Source: Acanthosepion lycidas (taxonomy: Eukaryota; Mollusca; Cephalopoda; Sepiida; Sepiidae). Taken from it: DNA of 64,000 bases. The stretch covers positions 57,611,886-57,675,885 of the forward strand of contig OZ010590.1 in NCBI GenBank assembly GCA_963932145.1, written 5' to 3'. The translations under genes and the position numbers were made by a program. The notes below the pieces were generated by a model. The model saw only the letters and a list, made by a program, of their open reading frames with translations, did not search any database and was not told where the DNA came from. Of this stretch, positions 53,387 through 63,642 are shown one piece after another; the stretch's first letter is position 1; each line of letters begins with the position of its first letter.

Positions 53387-54121
53387 AGCAGCATGGCCCG
53401 GCGTTGCCCGTGCTTGATTCAAAAATCGTACGACTCATACAGCAATTGCTATCACTTGACTTAAAAAGTTTTTGCCCTTCCTTGCCTTTAAAGGAGTGCC
53501 CTTTGCAATGCTGATGTTGCTACATGCCTTACTTCTTGCCTATCTCACACTGCAAATTTTTTCTAAGCTCTATACTAAACATTAAATCTGTTATGAAAAA
53601 AGAACTAAACAAAATGAACACAAAATGATCAGCTTTACAAAAGGACTTGTAACTGGAAAAACCAAATGAAAAAAGAGTGTTATGAACAAATACTTTTCAC
53701 ACCCAACCCAGTTCTGCAGAATCAGAATCAACGTTGAGTGTAAGCAAGCGAATAAGCCAATTGGAGTAAAGTGCCATGCAGATTTAAATTTTTCCCACTT
53801 GTGATGAATGCAGCTATCGATTTTTTTTTTGTATGCTAGCATGCTAGTTAACATTCATGTCGGTCAGCTGTTGGCTCTCACGCTGGCCAATACAATCTTC
53901 CCGCCTATTCGTGGCAGCCAGCTATAGGCTGTCACTCTGGCCAGTACAAAATGGCCGCAAACTACATGAAAACTGCTGTAGAAGCATGAAAAAATCGATT
54001 ATTTCCATTATCGATGAGAGTTGAGAAATTCAAAGTCGGTCTTGGACTTCCTGCTAACTTGGAACATGTGCATGTAAATTTTGGTGCAAAATCTGTCAAA
54101 AATTGTGGCCATGCATTCGTT

Positions 54122-54153
<32 letters not shown>

Positions 54154-54175
54154 CCTGCCTTTTATAGATAGAGAT
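53387..54175 (+). repeat. GC-richer dispersed repeat ending in (CA)n
   Basis: It opens with ACTAGCAGCATGGCCCGGCG and TTGCCCGTGC, a start I associate with widespread invertebrate repeats. It ends with TTTTGGTGCAAAATC, AATTGTGGCCATGCATTCG, (CA)n and TTTATAGATAGAGAT. Between them are two similar segments, GTCGGTCAGCTGTTGGCTCTCACGCTGG and CCAGCTATAGGCTGTCACTCTGG (shown by short shared words). The class is not settled; a non-autonomous element is most likely. Confidence 0.5.
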
Positions 54176-54580
54176 AAATTGGGATATTGAGGAAACATAA
54201 AGGGTGTCTGATAATAAACCTTTTTTTACAGTTGCATGTTTGACTCTGATGATACACACTATTCTTGATGAAGCCAAACAGTATTTAGAATTGTCCCTCT
54301 CATCATGTATGTTTTCAATCTGATCTGTGTACAAACAAAAAATTTTGCCTCTTTTTGAGAAATTTGATGGATGACTAAATGCATGCTTGCTGTTGAGTGC
54401 TACGTGCAGGTTAGAAAACCCTAACCTTTTTTCCAAAAATATAGATTCAGCAGGTTGTTTTAAATAGATGTCAATCTTGCTTAGAATATCTGAACAACCA
54501 TGATGTTTAAAAATGTTGGCCGTATCTTCTTTGACTGAACCAACTAACAATATTAGAGAAATTATAAGATGTTTTCGCAA
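54008..54580 (-). CDS. longest open frame (190 codons), unrecognised
   Basis: From about 54580 down to 54200 the frame is free of simple repeats: a hydrophobic start (HLIISLILLVG), then KEDTANIFKHHG, LEKRLGFSNLHV and KRGKIFCLYTDQ. After 54175 it reads through the (CA)n tract as a Cys-Val run and into the dispersed repeat, which argues against a complete normal gene. TTGTTAG before GTTGGTTCAG (about 54545) could be a splice acceptor. Near 54205 AGGGTGTCTGATAATAAACC resembles a Tc1/mariner-type terminus, so transposon origin is possible. Function unknown. Confidence 0.25.
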
Positions 54581-54599
54581 TTACAATGAGGTTCCATGT

Positions 54600-55230
54600 T
54601 TTGAGTGTCTATGGTGTCTCAGGTTCACTCCAGACCTCAAGTGGAATGCAGATATACAATCCATTTCCAAAGATGCTTGAAAAAAGGGCTACCCATTCAA
54701 TAACTCAAGGAAGTATCTGATTCCTCTTGCCATGCTTAATCTTTACAAGAGTCAGATTAGTGTAAAAATAGAGTATTGCTACTCTATCTGAGTTGAAGCA
54801 TCTCAATTTTCACTGTCCAGCCTTGACAGAGTTGATTTTGAATGGGCATGGTCTTGTGGGGAATGACTTATTTTTCACTCTACAGCCTCTTTACCACAGG
54901 CACAAAATTGTAAACATGTTGCTACTTATCACTAATTCCATGGAAAATGTTTAGATGAGTGCTCCATTCTTTAATCTCACCAGTTCAGCCCTTTACAGCT
55001 AGGACATGCCATGCTACTTATACAGGCTTGAATCGCACTCATCTCCTTCATGTTCTACTACATAAAGAAAATTCTACTCATTTTTTCCTATGAACTGTCA
55101 TTTTGTAGAACTTACTCCCATGTGGGTGCTTCCCTGAACCATTCAATATTGACAACTCCAAATCAAGAGTCAATCATCATCTTTCTTTCTATCCTTATTA
55201 TGAGACATCCTTGAGGTTGGTTTTTAAAGA
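54600..55230 (+). pseudogene. LINE-B relic (copy 6)
   Basis: Frames in order: LKWNADIQSISKDA-like text (54640-54680, frameshifted), LVGNDLFFTLQPL (about 54850-54900), APFFNLTSSA (54960), KFYSFFPMN..FVELTPMW (55070-55120) and a final NLQIKSQSS segment. It spans the region from just after the reverse transcriptase to the C terminus. Confidence 0.7.
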
Positions 55231-55334
55231 TTTTGTTAGGAAATCAAATAAAAATATTGATTGTATGTTAATTTTTGCTGTTTGCAAAAAGTCTGTTTTA
55301 TTTATTTTAATATAAAGTCTGTTTTATTATCAGC

Positions 55335-55800
55335 CACATCTTCAAGGGGCATTGGAATAGCAAAAGATATCTTCAAAAAGAAAGAAAAAGTACTGAATGT
55401 AATATCAATTCTCCTATATGGCAGTGAATGCTTGACAATTTGCTTACAGTTGGAGAAGAGACTTGAGTCAACAAAGACGTGGTTTTAAAGAAAGAAGCTC
55501 AGATTACCATAGATATAACATTTGAGCAATATGGTGCTCTTTAAGGAAAATGGAAACAATAAGATACTTTTTCTAGAAATCAGGAGAGAGGGTTTGGATA
55601 ATTTGACACTCCCAGGATATATTAAAAACAAGAGAGGGAAATAAATGAGCTTGTATTTGTTTAAATGGATAGAAGAAGAGGGACTAGAAGGGATAGTAAA
55701 AAGGCAAACATTGTTTCGAGCTACAAAGCATATGAAATTGTGGTGAGGCATAACTGCCAATGTCCTGAAGGGACATCACACATATGAAGAATATTAAAAA
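55335..55800 (+). pseudogene. RTE-type retrotransposon tail (copy 8)
   Basis: GGGGCATTGGAATAGCAAAAG, TCTCCTATATGGCAGTGAATGC, GAAGAGACTTGAGTC, GGTTTGGATAATTTGACACTCC, GCTACAAAGCATATG and CCTGAAGGGACATCAC follow the RTE copies at 29.3 and 45.5 kb. Confidence 0.7.
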
Positions 55801-55903
55801 CAATAAAAAGACTATTTTTAAAATATTTACATATATTTGATGGACTGGAAAATAGATACTCAAACATGCCATTAATTGATATGATTATTTACAGGTAATG
55901 ATA

Positions 55904-55983
55904 TCAGATCATTGCAAAAGTTTCTGCCCAGTTTTCATTGTTTTTAATTTTCTGACTGGGCACAAACTTTTGCAATGATCTAA
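55904..55983. mobile_element. palindromic MITE, 80 bp, third mariner-like family
   Basis: TCAGATCATTGCAAAAGTTT at the left and AAACTTTTGCAATGATCTAA at the right are inverted copies. The arms extend through CTGCCCAG / CTGGGCAC. TA lies on both sides (55902-55903, 55984-55985). Different terminal sequence from the 19.6 and 31.8 kb MITEs. Confidence 0.85.
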
Positions 55984-56156
55984 TATATCTTGCATGTGAG
56001 TATTGTGCTAGTCCCACTTTATTTTGGGACTGACACAAATAAGAATACTTTATCAACATGTAATAAAGATATTTATTTACACCCAAACGTGAATACATTG
56101 ATTAACATAAATACAATATCCTTTCCTATGTATAGAGAATATGTCAGACTGACTTA

Positions 56157-56290
56157 CCCATCTGGTGTAATGAAATAGGGCTAGATAACTTGTACCTTTA
56201 AAACCCTTGGCAACTGTTACCATGGAAATACCCATCTGGTGAGTGAAATAGGGCTAGATAGCTTGTATCTTTAAAACCCTTGGCAAATGG
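56157..56290 (+). repeat. 74-bp direct duplication
   Basis: CCCATCTGGTGTAATGAAAT at 56157 and CCCATCTGGTGAGTGAAATA at 56231 begin two copies that both continue to TTTAAAACCCTTGGCAA. Confidence 0.85.
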
Positions 56291-56559
56291 TACTGTTGGT
56301 GGTAAAGCAAATTTCTTCAGTGTTACTTCAGAGTAGGTCTGGTCCCTTCTCTTGTGGTGGTCAGCCTTTTCTGAACCCACATGGTTTTATTAACCAATTA
56401 GACACCACCTAACATCATGTGACCAATCTCTATGTATAAGAGAAGTTTAATTTTAAAAACCCAACAAGAGTAATGAAGAAAATTGTTGTTATAAGGAGAG
56501 GAGTATAAAATCCTTATTATAAGATGGTGATGTTACTCTTATTGTTGCTTAAGTGCCAG

Positions 56560-56560
<1 letters not shown>

Positions 56561-56604
<44 letters not shown>
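56561..56604. repeat. (ATT)n microsatellite
   Basis: Trinucleotide ATT repeated about fourteen times; one of few non-dinucleotide tracts here. Confidence 0.95.
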
Positions 56605-56605
<1 letters not shown>

Positions 56606-57870
56606 ACTGCCATTGATAAGTAGGGGGGTGAAGAGTGAAAATGGAAGGGATCATGACATGGAAGACCCAAGAGCATGACTTTGTAAACTTGAAGGTTTCA
56701 GCAGATAATTGAGATCAGGGTAAGGAATGGCTTGTTCACCCAACTCTGGCATGGACATTATTTACTGTAGTCATAAACTGTCTGAACAATTCGTTTTGTA
56801 CTTGCATTTGCATTATGAATATGGTGGAACAAATCTTATTTGATCAGACAAACACAGATATCATCCTATATTTACTTTCAGAAAAAAAAAGCTAACATAT
56901 AGACATGCACACACATGTATACACAAAATTTCATACATTTCCATGACATTAAAACAAAGATTCAAAGACACACACACACACACATATGTAAAAACTCTGA
57001 TTCATTTCTACATACACACAAACTAAACATAACATCAACACAAAGATTCAGACAGAAATTCACATTTCATTCCTTCTCCTGACATATATAATTCCATCAA
57101 TAAAAACATTATTTAATCTGAAGAAGTCAGTTTCAAGGAAAAAACATAACAGGATTTTTTTTAATTTTGTCATTCAATTACCTACTATTAGTCTGCTGTA
57201 TACAGTTTATATATCATATTTTCCCACACATTCATATATACAAACTCTGGTACATTTGAACAGAGATACACACACTGGGCACATGTTAAAATTAAACTTA
57301 AATATACCCATTTTCATTTTTATACACAATTCAAATATCAGAAAGAAACGCTCACAATAGGCCACACATTAAAGTTAACAGGCGCATGGTCCACATCTTA
57401 AAATTAACATGCCCATACTAATTTTCTTCCATTCTCATAGAATATAGAAAGAAACACTCACACATACCAGTTTTCATTCATTCTCATACGCAGATAGCAT
57501 ATAGGAAGAAACACTCACGATTATCTTCATATGTACAGACAAATTGGCATCTATAGAAATACACAAGGAATACAAATTGTACAGATGCATACGCATTGAT
57601 TTTACAGTGAGTAATTGCCTTCTGATTTGGATTGTTGATAAGTTACTTGCTGACCTTGGTCAGGACCAATTCTCTTGTTATCTCTCAAGATAATTTTAAG
57701 GCTGATTGCGAAGACAAATTGGAACAAGGACAATTCCAGGCTTAAATAAAATCAGTAAAATAAATGTGAAAGCAAAAACTATCCAAAGGCAAGGAAGCAA
57801 ATGAAGAAAAGGAATTTAGTACACTTTTGTCTTGTGGAAATTTCAGCTGAACACCATAACTTGGAAGCGC
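56605..57870. other. spacer with degenerate CA-rich repeats
   Basis: From 56890 to 57560 phrases such as GAAAGAAACACTCAC, TTTTCATTCATTCTCATA and ATTAAAGTTAACA recur irregularly (57340-57520), suggesting an old tandem array. No gene recognised. Confidence 0.45.
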
Positions 57871-57904
57871 TACCAATCATTGCAGTGAAAAAGATGAAAG
57901 AAAA

Positions 57905-58050
57905 ACCAGTCTGAAATTAATAATAATAAATTCGGATAACTTAATACTTTTAAGAAATTCAGATAATTTAAGACTATTGCATCTATTAATACTACAAGTT
58001 CTAAGACAGCAACAAAAATGAGAGAAAAAGTAGCCAAAAATCAATAATGG
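57905..58050 (+). repeat. fragment related to the 108-bp duplication at 25 kb
   Basis: AAGAAATTCAGATAATTTAAGAC, GAGAGAAAAAGTAGCCAAAAATCAATAATGG, in short pieces, parallel CAGAAATTCAGACAACTTAAGAC ... GTCAAAAATGAATAATAA. Confidence 0.5.
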
Positions 58051-58084
58051 TAATTTGATGAATAATAGATAAGAAGGATGTGTG

Positions 58085-58150
58085 TTGTGATGTAATGGAT
58101 GAGAAATGAGCAGAGTTCGAATTCCGCTCAGGTTTATTACACTCACATGC
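58085..58150 (+). mobile_element. SINE A head (tRNA-like), truncated
   Basis: TGATGTAATGG (box A-like) and GTTCGAATTCC (box B, close to consensus), then TTTATTACACTCACATGCAG. It is cut off by LINE-A at about 58155. Confidence 0.65.
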
Positions 58151-58154
58151 AGAA

Positions 58155-59460
58155 ATAAAATGGCTTCTATTTTGCAAGATCTACCACTGACATGTTAACG
58201 GCCATCTCTGAAATTATCTATCAAGCTTTAGATAAGAATGGTGAAGCTCAAGCAGTGTCTCTAGATATCTCAAAGGTATTCAACCAAGTTTGGCATGATG
58301 GCCTTCTACACAAACTCAAGGGCTATGGTGTCATGGGACATATATTTAGCTTAATCCAATCATTTCTAACCAATCAAGTAATAATGGCTGTTTTGAACGG
58401 GCATACTTTCAGATCATTTCATACTAATGAGGGGGTCCTTTAGGGCTCTATACTTGCACCTACACTTTTAGTGATCTTTAACAATGGTCTCCCTGATGTC
58501 ATCAGTTCCCAACTAGGTATCTATCCAGATGGCACTACCATTTACTCCTGCCTTGGTAGCAAATTCAACAGATCTGAAAAAGTAAACCTGGCAACTACTC
58601 TTGAAAAGCCCTCCAATCAGTGGTTAACTGGGCAAGAAATGGCTTGTAAATTTCAATGCCTCCAAAACAAAACTGCTTTCATTTAATCACTACAGATAAA
58701 CTTTTCTACCTACCATCAGGATGGATGATGCTGAACACCAGGAAAGCAACAATTTACACCTCCTTGGCCTTACATTTTCCACTGACATGAAGTGGAGTGG
58801 TTATATCAAGTCAATTGCTGCATCTGCTGAGGAAGGTTGGTTCACTGTGCCATGCCAAAATATTTTACTCGTCTGAATCAATCTTGCACATTTATACATC
58901 TACCATTCATCCATGTATTGAATACTGTTGTGATATCTGATCTGGAACTCCTCCTGTACATCTCCAGATTCTTCATGAAATCCAGAGAAGGGTTTGCAAT
59001 GCAAGTGATCCTGACTAGACATCTTGTCTCTAGTCACTTTCTCACCAACATGACATGGCTTCCGTCTGCCTGTTCTACAAATATTTTCATAACTGCTCAG
59101 ACAAACTTTTCTTCTTAGTGCCCCGATTACATGAATTTAAGCTACTAGATTGGCAACTAGGTCCCACTATTTTACTGTTGAACTAGCTAGATGCAGCTGT
59201 CATTTCCACTACAGCAGTTTTTTTTTTCTTGCACTTCCCGCTTGTGGAAATTTCTTCCGATTTTTTTCTTCCCTGATAATTGCAATCTTCAAAAATTTAA
59301 ACACCATCAATCACCATCTTCTGCCTTCTTAAAGTCTCTTCCTTCTTATCCTTTTCTCAATCCTCCCCATACTCAATCTACTCATTCTCATTCACTTTCA
59401 CTCCAGGTAACTCCCTCCATTCTAGTGGCATTGCCTTGCTTGGGGTGAAAATATTAAAAA
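58155..59460 (+). pseudogene. LINE-A relic, longest 5' extent (copy 8)
   Basis: It contains reverse transcriptase motif A (AVSLDISKVFNQVWHDGLL, about 58245-58305), then a palm segment KLKGYGVMGHIFSLIQSFLTN. The motif B region VL*GSILAPT has Gln replaced by a stop at 58441. Motif C reads GIYPDGTTIYSCL (58510-58550): the YXDD catalytic motif has lost its second Asp. The C-terminal region follows in several frames and ends CTTGCTTGGGGTGAAAATATT plus poly(A). Clearly inactive. Confidence 0.85.
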
Positions 59461-59465
59461 AATAA

Positions 59466-59660
59466 ACTTTGGAAAGGTATGAATCCACCAGCTATGGATT
59501 GAATAGCAGGACAGACTAGGTCCAATAGTCTTGGTTGGCAACCAGTCTACTGCAGAAAAAAATGGCAGCCTACTGTGGGAAATCTTCTGCCTAGTCAGTC
59601 AGGACCAAATAAGGCATGATCTCTTAAGCATGTATCTCATATAGCACATGACTTGTCTTT
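59466..59660 (+). mobile_element. SINE A body (5'-truncated)
   Basis: GGAAAGGTATGAATCCACCAGCTATGG, AATAGCAGGACAGACTAGGTCC, GGTTGGCAACCAGTCTAC, GCAGCCTACTGTGGGAAATC, GCATGATCTCTTAAGCATGTATC follow the copy at 36965-37330, including its longer 3' part. Confidence 0.7.
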
Positions 59661-60200
59661 AATATTTAAGATAGTCATTCAATAATGATAATATTTCATT
59701 CATTTTTTACTAGTGTTTCTTTCATCTTTTTTAAAATGAGAATTTAATTATGTGCCTAACTTAGAAGAATCTCTGCTTGTCAACTTTTGTCATCGGATCT
59801 GTAAACTAGTGTTCATGTTAGACAAACTTCTAAGAATAGTAGACCTAATTTCAAATTTCACTGAAGGCTATTTCTATTTGATTTTAATTACTTAACAGTC
59901 ATAGAACATAAAAGAAATTTGAGTGAAATTTGTCCACAAGGTTTTTTTAGCAAGTTTTTACACTCAATTTGTGTGTTGTGCATTGAAAATTATAAAGAAA
60001 GGATATAATTTGCATTTATAAATTAAATCAAGTGTTATTTTTAGACTTTGAAACCTTAGTGATAAAGCTTGTGTATATATATATATATATATATGCATAT
60101 TTCAGTATTAGATGCTACTCTTTGTGATTGATTTTGGCATCTCCAATTTGTAATTTGCATTTTGGGCTGTTCCATTTGCTAACAACCATATGTTTTTTTT
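59661..60200. other. spacer with (AT)n at 60074-60095
   Basis: No gene recognised; a T-rich run near 60188 adjoins the RTE fragment. Confidence 0.5.
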
Positions 60201-60204
60201 TTTT

Positions 60205-60545
60205 TTTTCAAGTGAGATTTAGTTTTTTTTTCTTGCTTTCCTTCTCTATTTTCATAGGAGTGTTTGTAGTTTCCTTTCTATGTCTACTATCATCACTGTG
60301 TCATCTGCATATCTTATGATTTTAAGATTGTGGCAGCCAATAATGAAACCTGGTAGGACTTGAATTTCTCTCAGAATCACCTCACTGTATAGGTTGAATA
60401 AGCCTGGTGAGAAAACACATCCTTATTCTACACACTTTTCTTTTTTTGTATATTTACTGAATTCATTTTCTATCCATATACTGTCAGTTTACTGTCAATA
60501 TAGGTTCTAGATTATTCTAATATCCTTCCTAAATATGTCAAGGTT
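60205..60545 (-). pseudogene. RTE-type reverse transcriptase core fragment
   Basis: Minus strand: KNKDVFSPGLFNLYSEVIL (motif B region, where CVFSP/LFNLYSE is typical of RTE-class enzymes; about 60430-60370), GFIIGCHNLKIIRYADDTVMIVD (60345-60280) with an intact YADD catalytic motif, then RKLQTLL. Upstream text (YIDSKLTVYG, about 60500) is decayed. It is the only RTE reverse transcriptase core in the window. Confidence 0.8.
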
Positions 60546-60699
60546 ACATAGCAATTTCAACAAATTTTTGTGACTTTATCAAATTATTTTGATATTTTTA
60601 AATTAAATAATATTTTTTCTCTTCTTTTAGTGAACACACAGACCATTTTGGATATACACTCTTCCATTTTGATCTTGCTTCAAAGACGTAAGGTGAGTA

Positions 60700-61300
60700 A
60701 TGTCTGTCTTCTGTTATATCTATCTCATTTTGGAACTAAAGCTCGCATCAGCCTCAAGTGGAACTCATATATAATATCCATTTCTAAAGATACTGAAAAT
60801 AATGGTTTATTCCTTGTACTGCTGCAGAAAGTACCTGACTCTTTCTGCCAAACTCAAGAGCCAGATCAGAACAAAAGCAAAGTATTGCTGCAGCATCTAG
60901 AGAGGAGATGCCCAATCCTCACTTTCCAGCCTCAACAGAGTTCAAAAAGCATTTGTGCAACCTTTTGTTTATGAAGAGTTTTCCACCCTACAACCTCTTT
61001 CCCCATAAATGAAACATTGCAAGTTTCTTACTACTTAATTACAATTTTCATAGTAGATGCTTGGATGAACTACATTTTTTGGTTCCACCAATCCCCACAT
61101 TCACAGCTAGGACTAGGAAATGTTCCATTGTAAAACAGACTCCCAAGAGGATGCTTCCCCAATCATTACAACCTCTTCACATTATCTATCCTACATATCT
61201 TCATTATATACACCTCTTGCTCCCTCCTAATATGCTCTTAACTTATTTAGTAAACCTCTAACTTGGATGGCCTTTAAGCCTTCTATTGGATGAACAATAT
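60700..61300 (+). pseudogene. LINE-B relic (copy 7)
   Basis: SLKWNSYIISISKDTENNGLF (60755-60815) is the segment after the reverse transcriptase. Then come SQIRTKAKYCC-like text in another frame, and DELHFLVPPIPTF at 61061-61100 with the C-terminal residues. The 3' end CTTGGATGGCCTTTAAGCC is the LINE-B terminal sequence. Confidence 0.7.
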
Positions 61301-61670
61301 GTGTTCTGCCTTTAATCTCATTAAAAAACTTTAGTTTTATCTAACTTGATTAATTCCATTTTGTTTGACATATGACAGGCTGTCATATCAGTTTGCATTC
61401 TTTTTTGAATTGCTAAAAATTAGACTTTTTGTTTGTTGATTCTAAGAAGACTAAATAAAATATGGAAAATTTTCATAATATTTTTTTTGTTAATAAAGGT
61501 AAAAGTACAACTCAAATGCAAGAAAAGAAAAATTTATGCAGTTTATGGAGAAGGTACTATGTATGAACAAATGTGTCAAAAGTGGTTTGTGTAATTATGT
61601 GTTGGTGATTCCTCACTGAATACTGCTCCACACTTGAATAGACCAGTTGAGGTTTTGCTCATAATAAAAA
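61301..61670. other. AT-rich spacer, nothing recognised
   Basis: No recurrent segment. Confidence 0.4.
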
Positions 61671-61674
61671 TATT

Positions 61675-61974
61675 TCAATTCTTTGGAAGATTGTAAAATA
61701 TATCCACTGCAATTTTTCGTTGAGAAAGATAAACAAGTATTTCTTGGAGAGAACAACAAATCCCAAAAGAAGGCAGTAGGTGATCAGAAAATGATAAATA
61801 TGATGCTCGATTAACAGGATCATCTTTAGGAAGTATTTCTTGGAGAGAACGACAAATCCCAAAAGAAGGCAGTAGATGATCAGAAAATGATAAATATGAT
61901 GCTCGATTAACAGGATCATCTTTAGGAACTGCAAGGCTCTCAACTGGAAACATGTTTTTGAAAGGATATAGCAT
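61675..61974 (-). CDS. possible exon with in-frame 32-residue duplication
   Basis: The minus-strand frame has two successive copies of a 32-residue unit starting PKDDPVNRASYLSFSDHLLP and ending in FGIC.SLQEIL. The DNA period is 96 bases (61735 and 61831). The copies differ at about two sites, one silent (His) and one Arg/Cys. TTTCCAG before TTGAGAGCC (about 61944) could be a splice acceptor. I do not recognise the protein. Alternatives are a fragment of a host gene or of an unknown element; the text does not match the LINE, RTE, mariner or Penelope proteins here. Confidence 0.35.
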   Translation of the reverse strand: MLYPFKNMFPVESLAVPKDDPVNRASYLSFSDHLLPSFGICRSLQEILPKDDPVNRASYLSFSDHLLPSFGICCSLQEILVYLSQRKIAVDIFYNLPKN

Positions 61975-62300
61975 TAAAAGAATTGAAAATAAGATAGAAA
62001 GATCTTTACACGCTTCAGAAACTTAATGCTGACTAAATATTTGCCTTTGATTTTTACAATGACAGTTATTTATAATGAATGGTACAGGATCATTACAAAA
62101 AGAGAAGCTACACTCACTGCAAACGTTATTTAATCCAGTACAGTTAAAAAAGAAAAAGAAAGAAAAATATAAGCAGTATAAACAAATACAGCTGACTTTT
62201 TCGGAAAGAAATTAAAATTGCCACTTTCCTTTGAAAAACCTGCAATATGATCTTTGGTTAATTACACTATTTACATTGTTTGGACTGTTATCCTCATCTT
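61975..62300. other. spacer, nothing recognised
   Basis: A-rich segment around 62150-62170. Confidence 0.4.
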
Positions 62301-62305
62301 CATTG

Positions 62306-62540
62306 CCACATGGCCCAGTGGATAAAAGTGTTGGTTGAATCCAGTGACTTCACCCAAAGAATTGTGAGTTCAATACCTGTCTACAGCTGAAATAAACAAA
62401 AAACTTGGGAATTGAGTTAAAGGAATATAACATGCCGAGACATCCAGAAGAGGCATGGCACGTGGAACTAGAGCAATCTACCCTGGCGGACGAAATAAAG
62501 GGTTCAGTTCAAAATTCTGATCACCTTAGAGAATGCTGGA
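62306..62540 (+). mobile_element. tRNA-like SINE with consensus A and B boxes (SINE D)
   Basis: Box A TGGCCCAGTGG at 62311-62321 and box B GTTCAATAC at 62368-62376 both fit the RNA polymerase III consensus. TGGATAAAAGTGTTGG follows box A as in lysine- or arginine-type tRNAs. A body with GGCATGGCACGTGG and CTACCCTGGCGGACG follows. No other copy is seen in this window, so an isolated tRNA pseudogene is possible. Confidence 0.5.
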
Positions 62541-62768
62541 GCATACAATGGTCGTAATGTGAATATTGGCAATGAAGATGAGGACAACAGTCCAAACAAT
62601 GTAAATAGTGTAAATAATTACAATGCCTCATCTCAGAAATATAAACAGATAATGAACTTTGATGTATGTTGGAATGTGTTGTGTATATTTGAAGAGATTA
62701 AAGTAGATTACCTTAACGCAAGGACCAAATGCAAACAGTGGGACCTGTTTTCTTTTTGTTTTTTGAAA

Positions 62769-63130
62769 TAACCCACTAAAATGCAAGAGGTTAGTTAGTG
62801 TGAGAGAATAAAAGAAAAAGAAAACATTATTAAGGAGACAAAATAATAAAGGAACAAGAATTAAGAAAGCAGAAGATAATAACTGACATTGCATTTTTGG
62901 AAGATCAAATTTGAATGGAAAGCAAGAAGCCACAAAAGAGTTCCATAAGTGAGAAGTGTGAGAGAAGAAACAGTTAGCATAGGACTAGCCATTTCAACTG
63001 TAATATTGTTGCCAATCTAGTACTGCACTTAAATCTATAGAGTGTAGGCACCAAAAAGGAAAGCTCATAAGGACAAGTAACATGAAAATATTTATAGAAA
63101 TGGCACAAGGAAGCCACATTATAGTAACTG
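62769..63130 (-). pseudogene. LINE-A 3' end (copy 9)
   Basis: CACTAAAATGCAAGAGGTTAG marks the 3' UTR. The minus-strand frames keep FHVTCPYELSFLVPTLYRFKCSTRL and CFPFKFDLPKMQCQ. It is 5'-truncated in the C-terminal domain and has lost the terminal GGGGTGAAATG. Confidence 0.75.
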
Positions 63131-63292
63131 GAAAGTTGACTTAAAACTTGCCTTATCAGTAAAGTTAACAAATTTTTGTTTTTAATTATTTTTTACTTAA
63201 ACTAATACATTTTCACCTCAAATAATTTTTCTCTTTTAATCAAAAACACATTGAGTCATAATGTGTTATGATGAATTATGGCACAAAGCTGA

Positions 63293-63612
63293 AAACATGG
63301 AGCACCCAGTGAGGATCACACTCACTACTCACTGGTAATTGTGACACGCTTACTAACCACAACACCACATCAAAGTATTCAATATAGCGATTTAGCAATC
63401 ATTGCTTACACATGGCAGAAAGCCAAAAGTCCTGACCACCCAGTGAAGGTAGAACTCACTACTAATTCATAATTGATCTAGAAAGAAAATCATGCTAACC
63501 ATTACACAAAGCAAAATTATGGGGGCACTCAGTGAAGATCAAACTCATTACTCAGTAGTAGTTGATTTAGCAAGGCATGTTTGTTAAGCATTACACCATA
63601 TCAAAGTGCTCA
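63293..63612 (-). repeat. three tandem tRNA-like units
   Basis: Unit starts on the plus strand: CACCCAGTGAGGATCACACT (63303), CACCCAGTGAAGGTAGAACT (63437), CACTCAGTGAAGATCAAACT (63526). Each ends in an ACCACATCA / TTACACCATATCA-like segment. Reversed, each gives a box A (TGGTGTAATG-like) and a box B (GAGTTTGATCTTCACTG-like). Spacings are 134 and 89 bases. A related single unit lies at 11352-11420. Confidence 0.7.
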
Positions 63613-63642
63613 TCAGTCAGATTATAATTATTTACTATAAAT

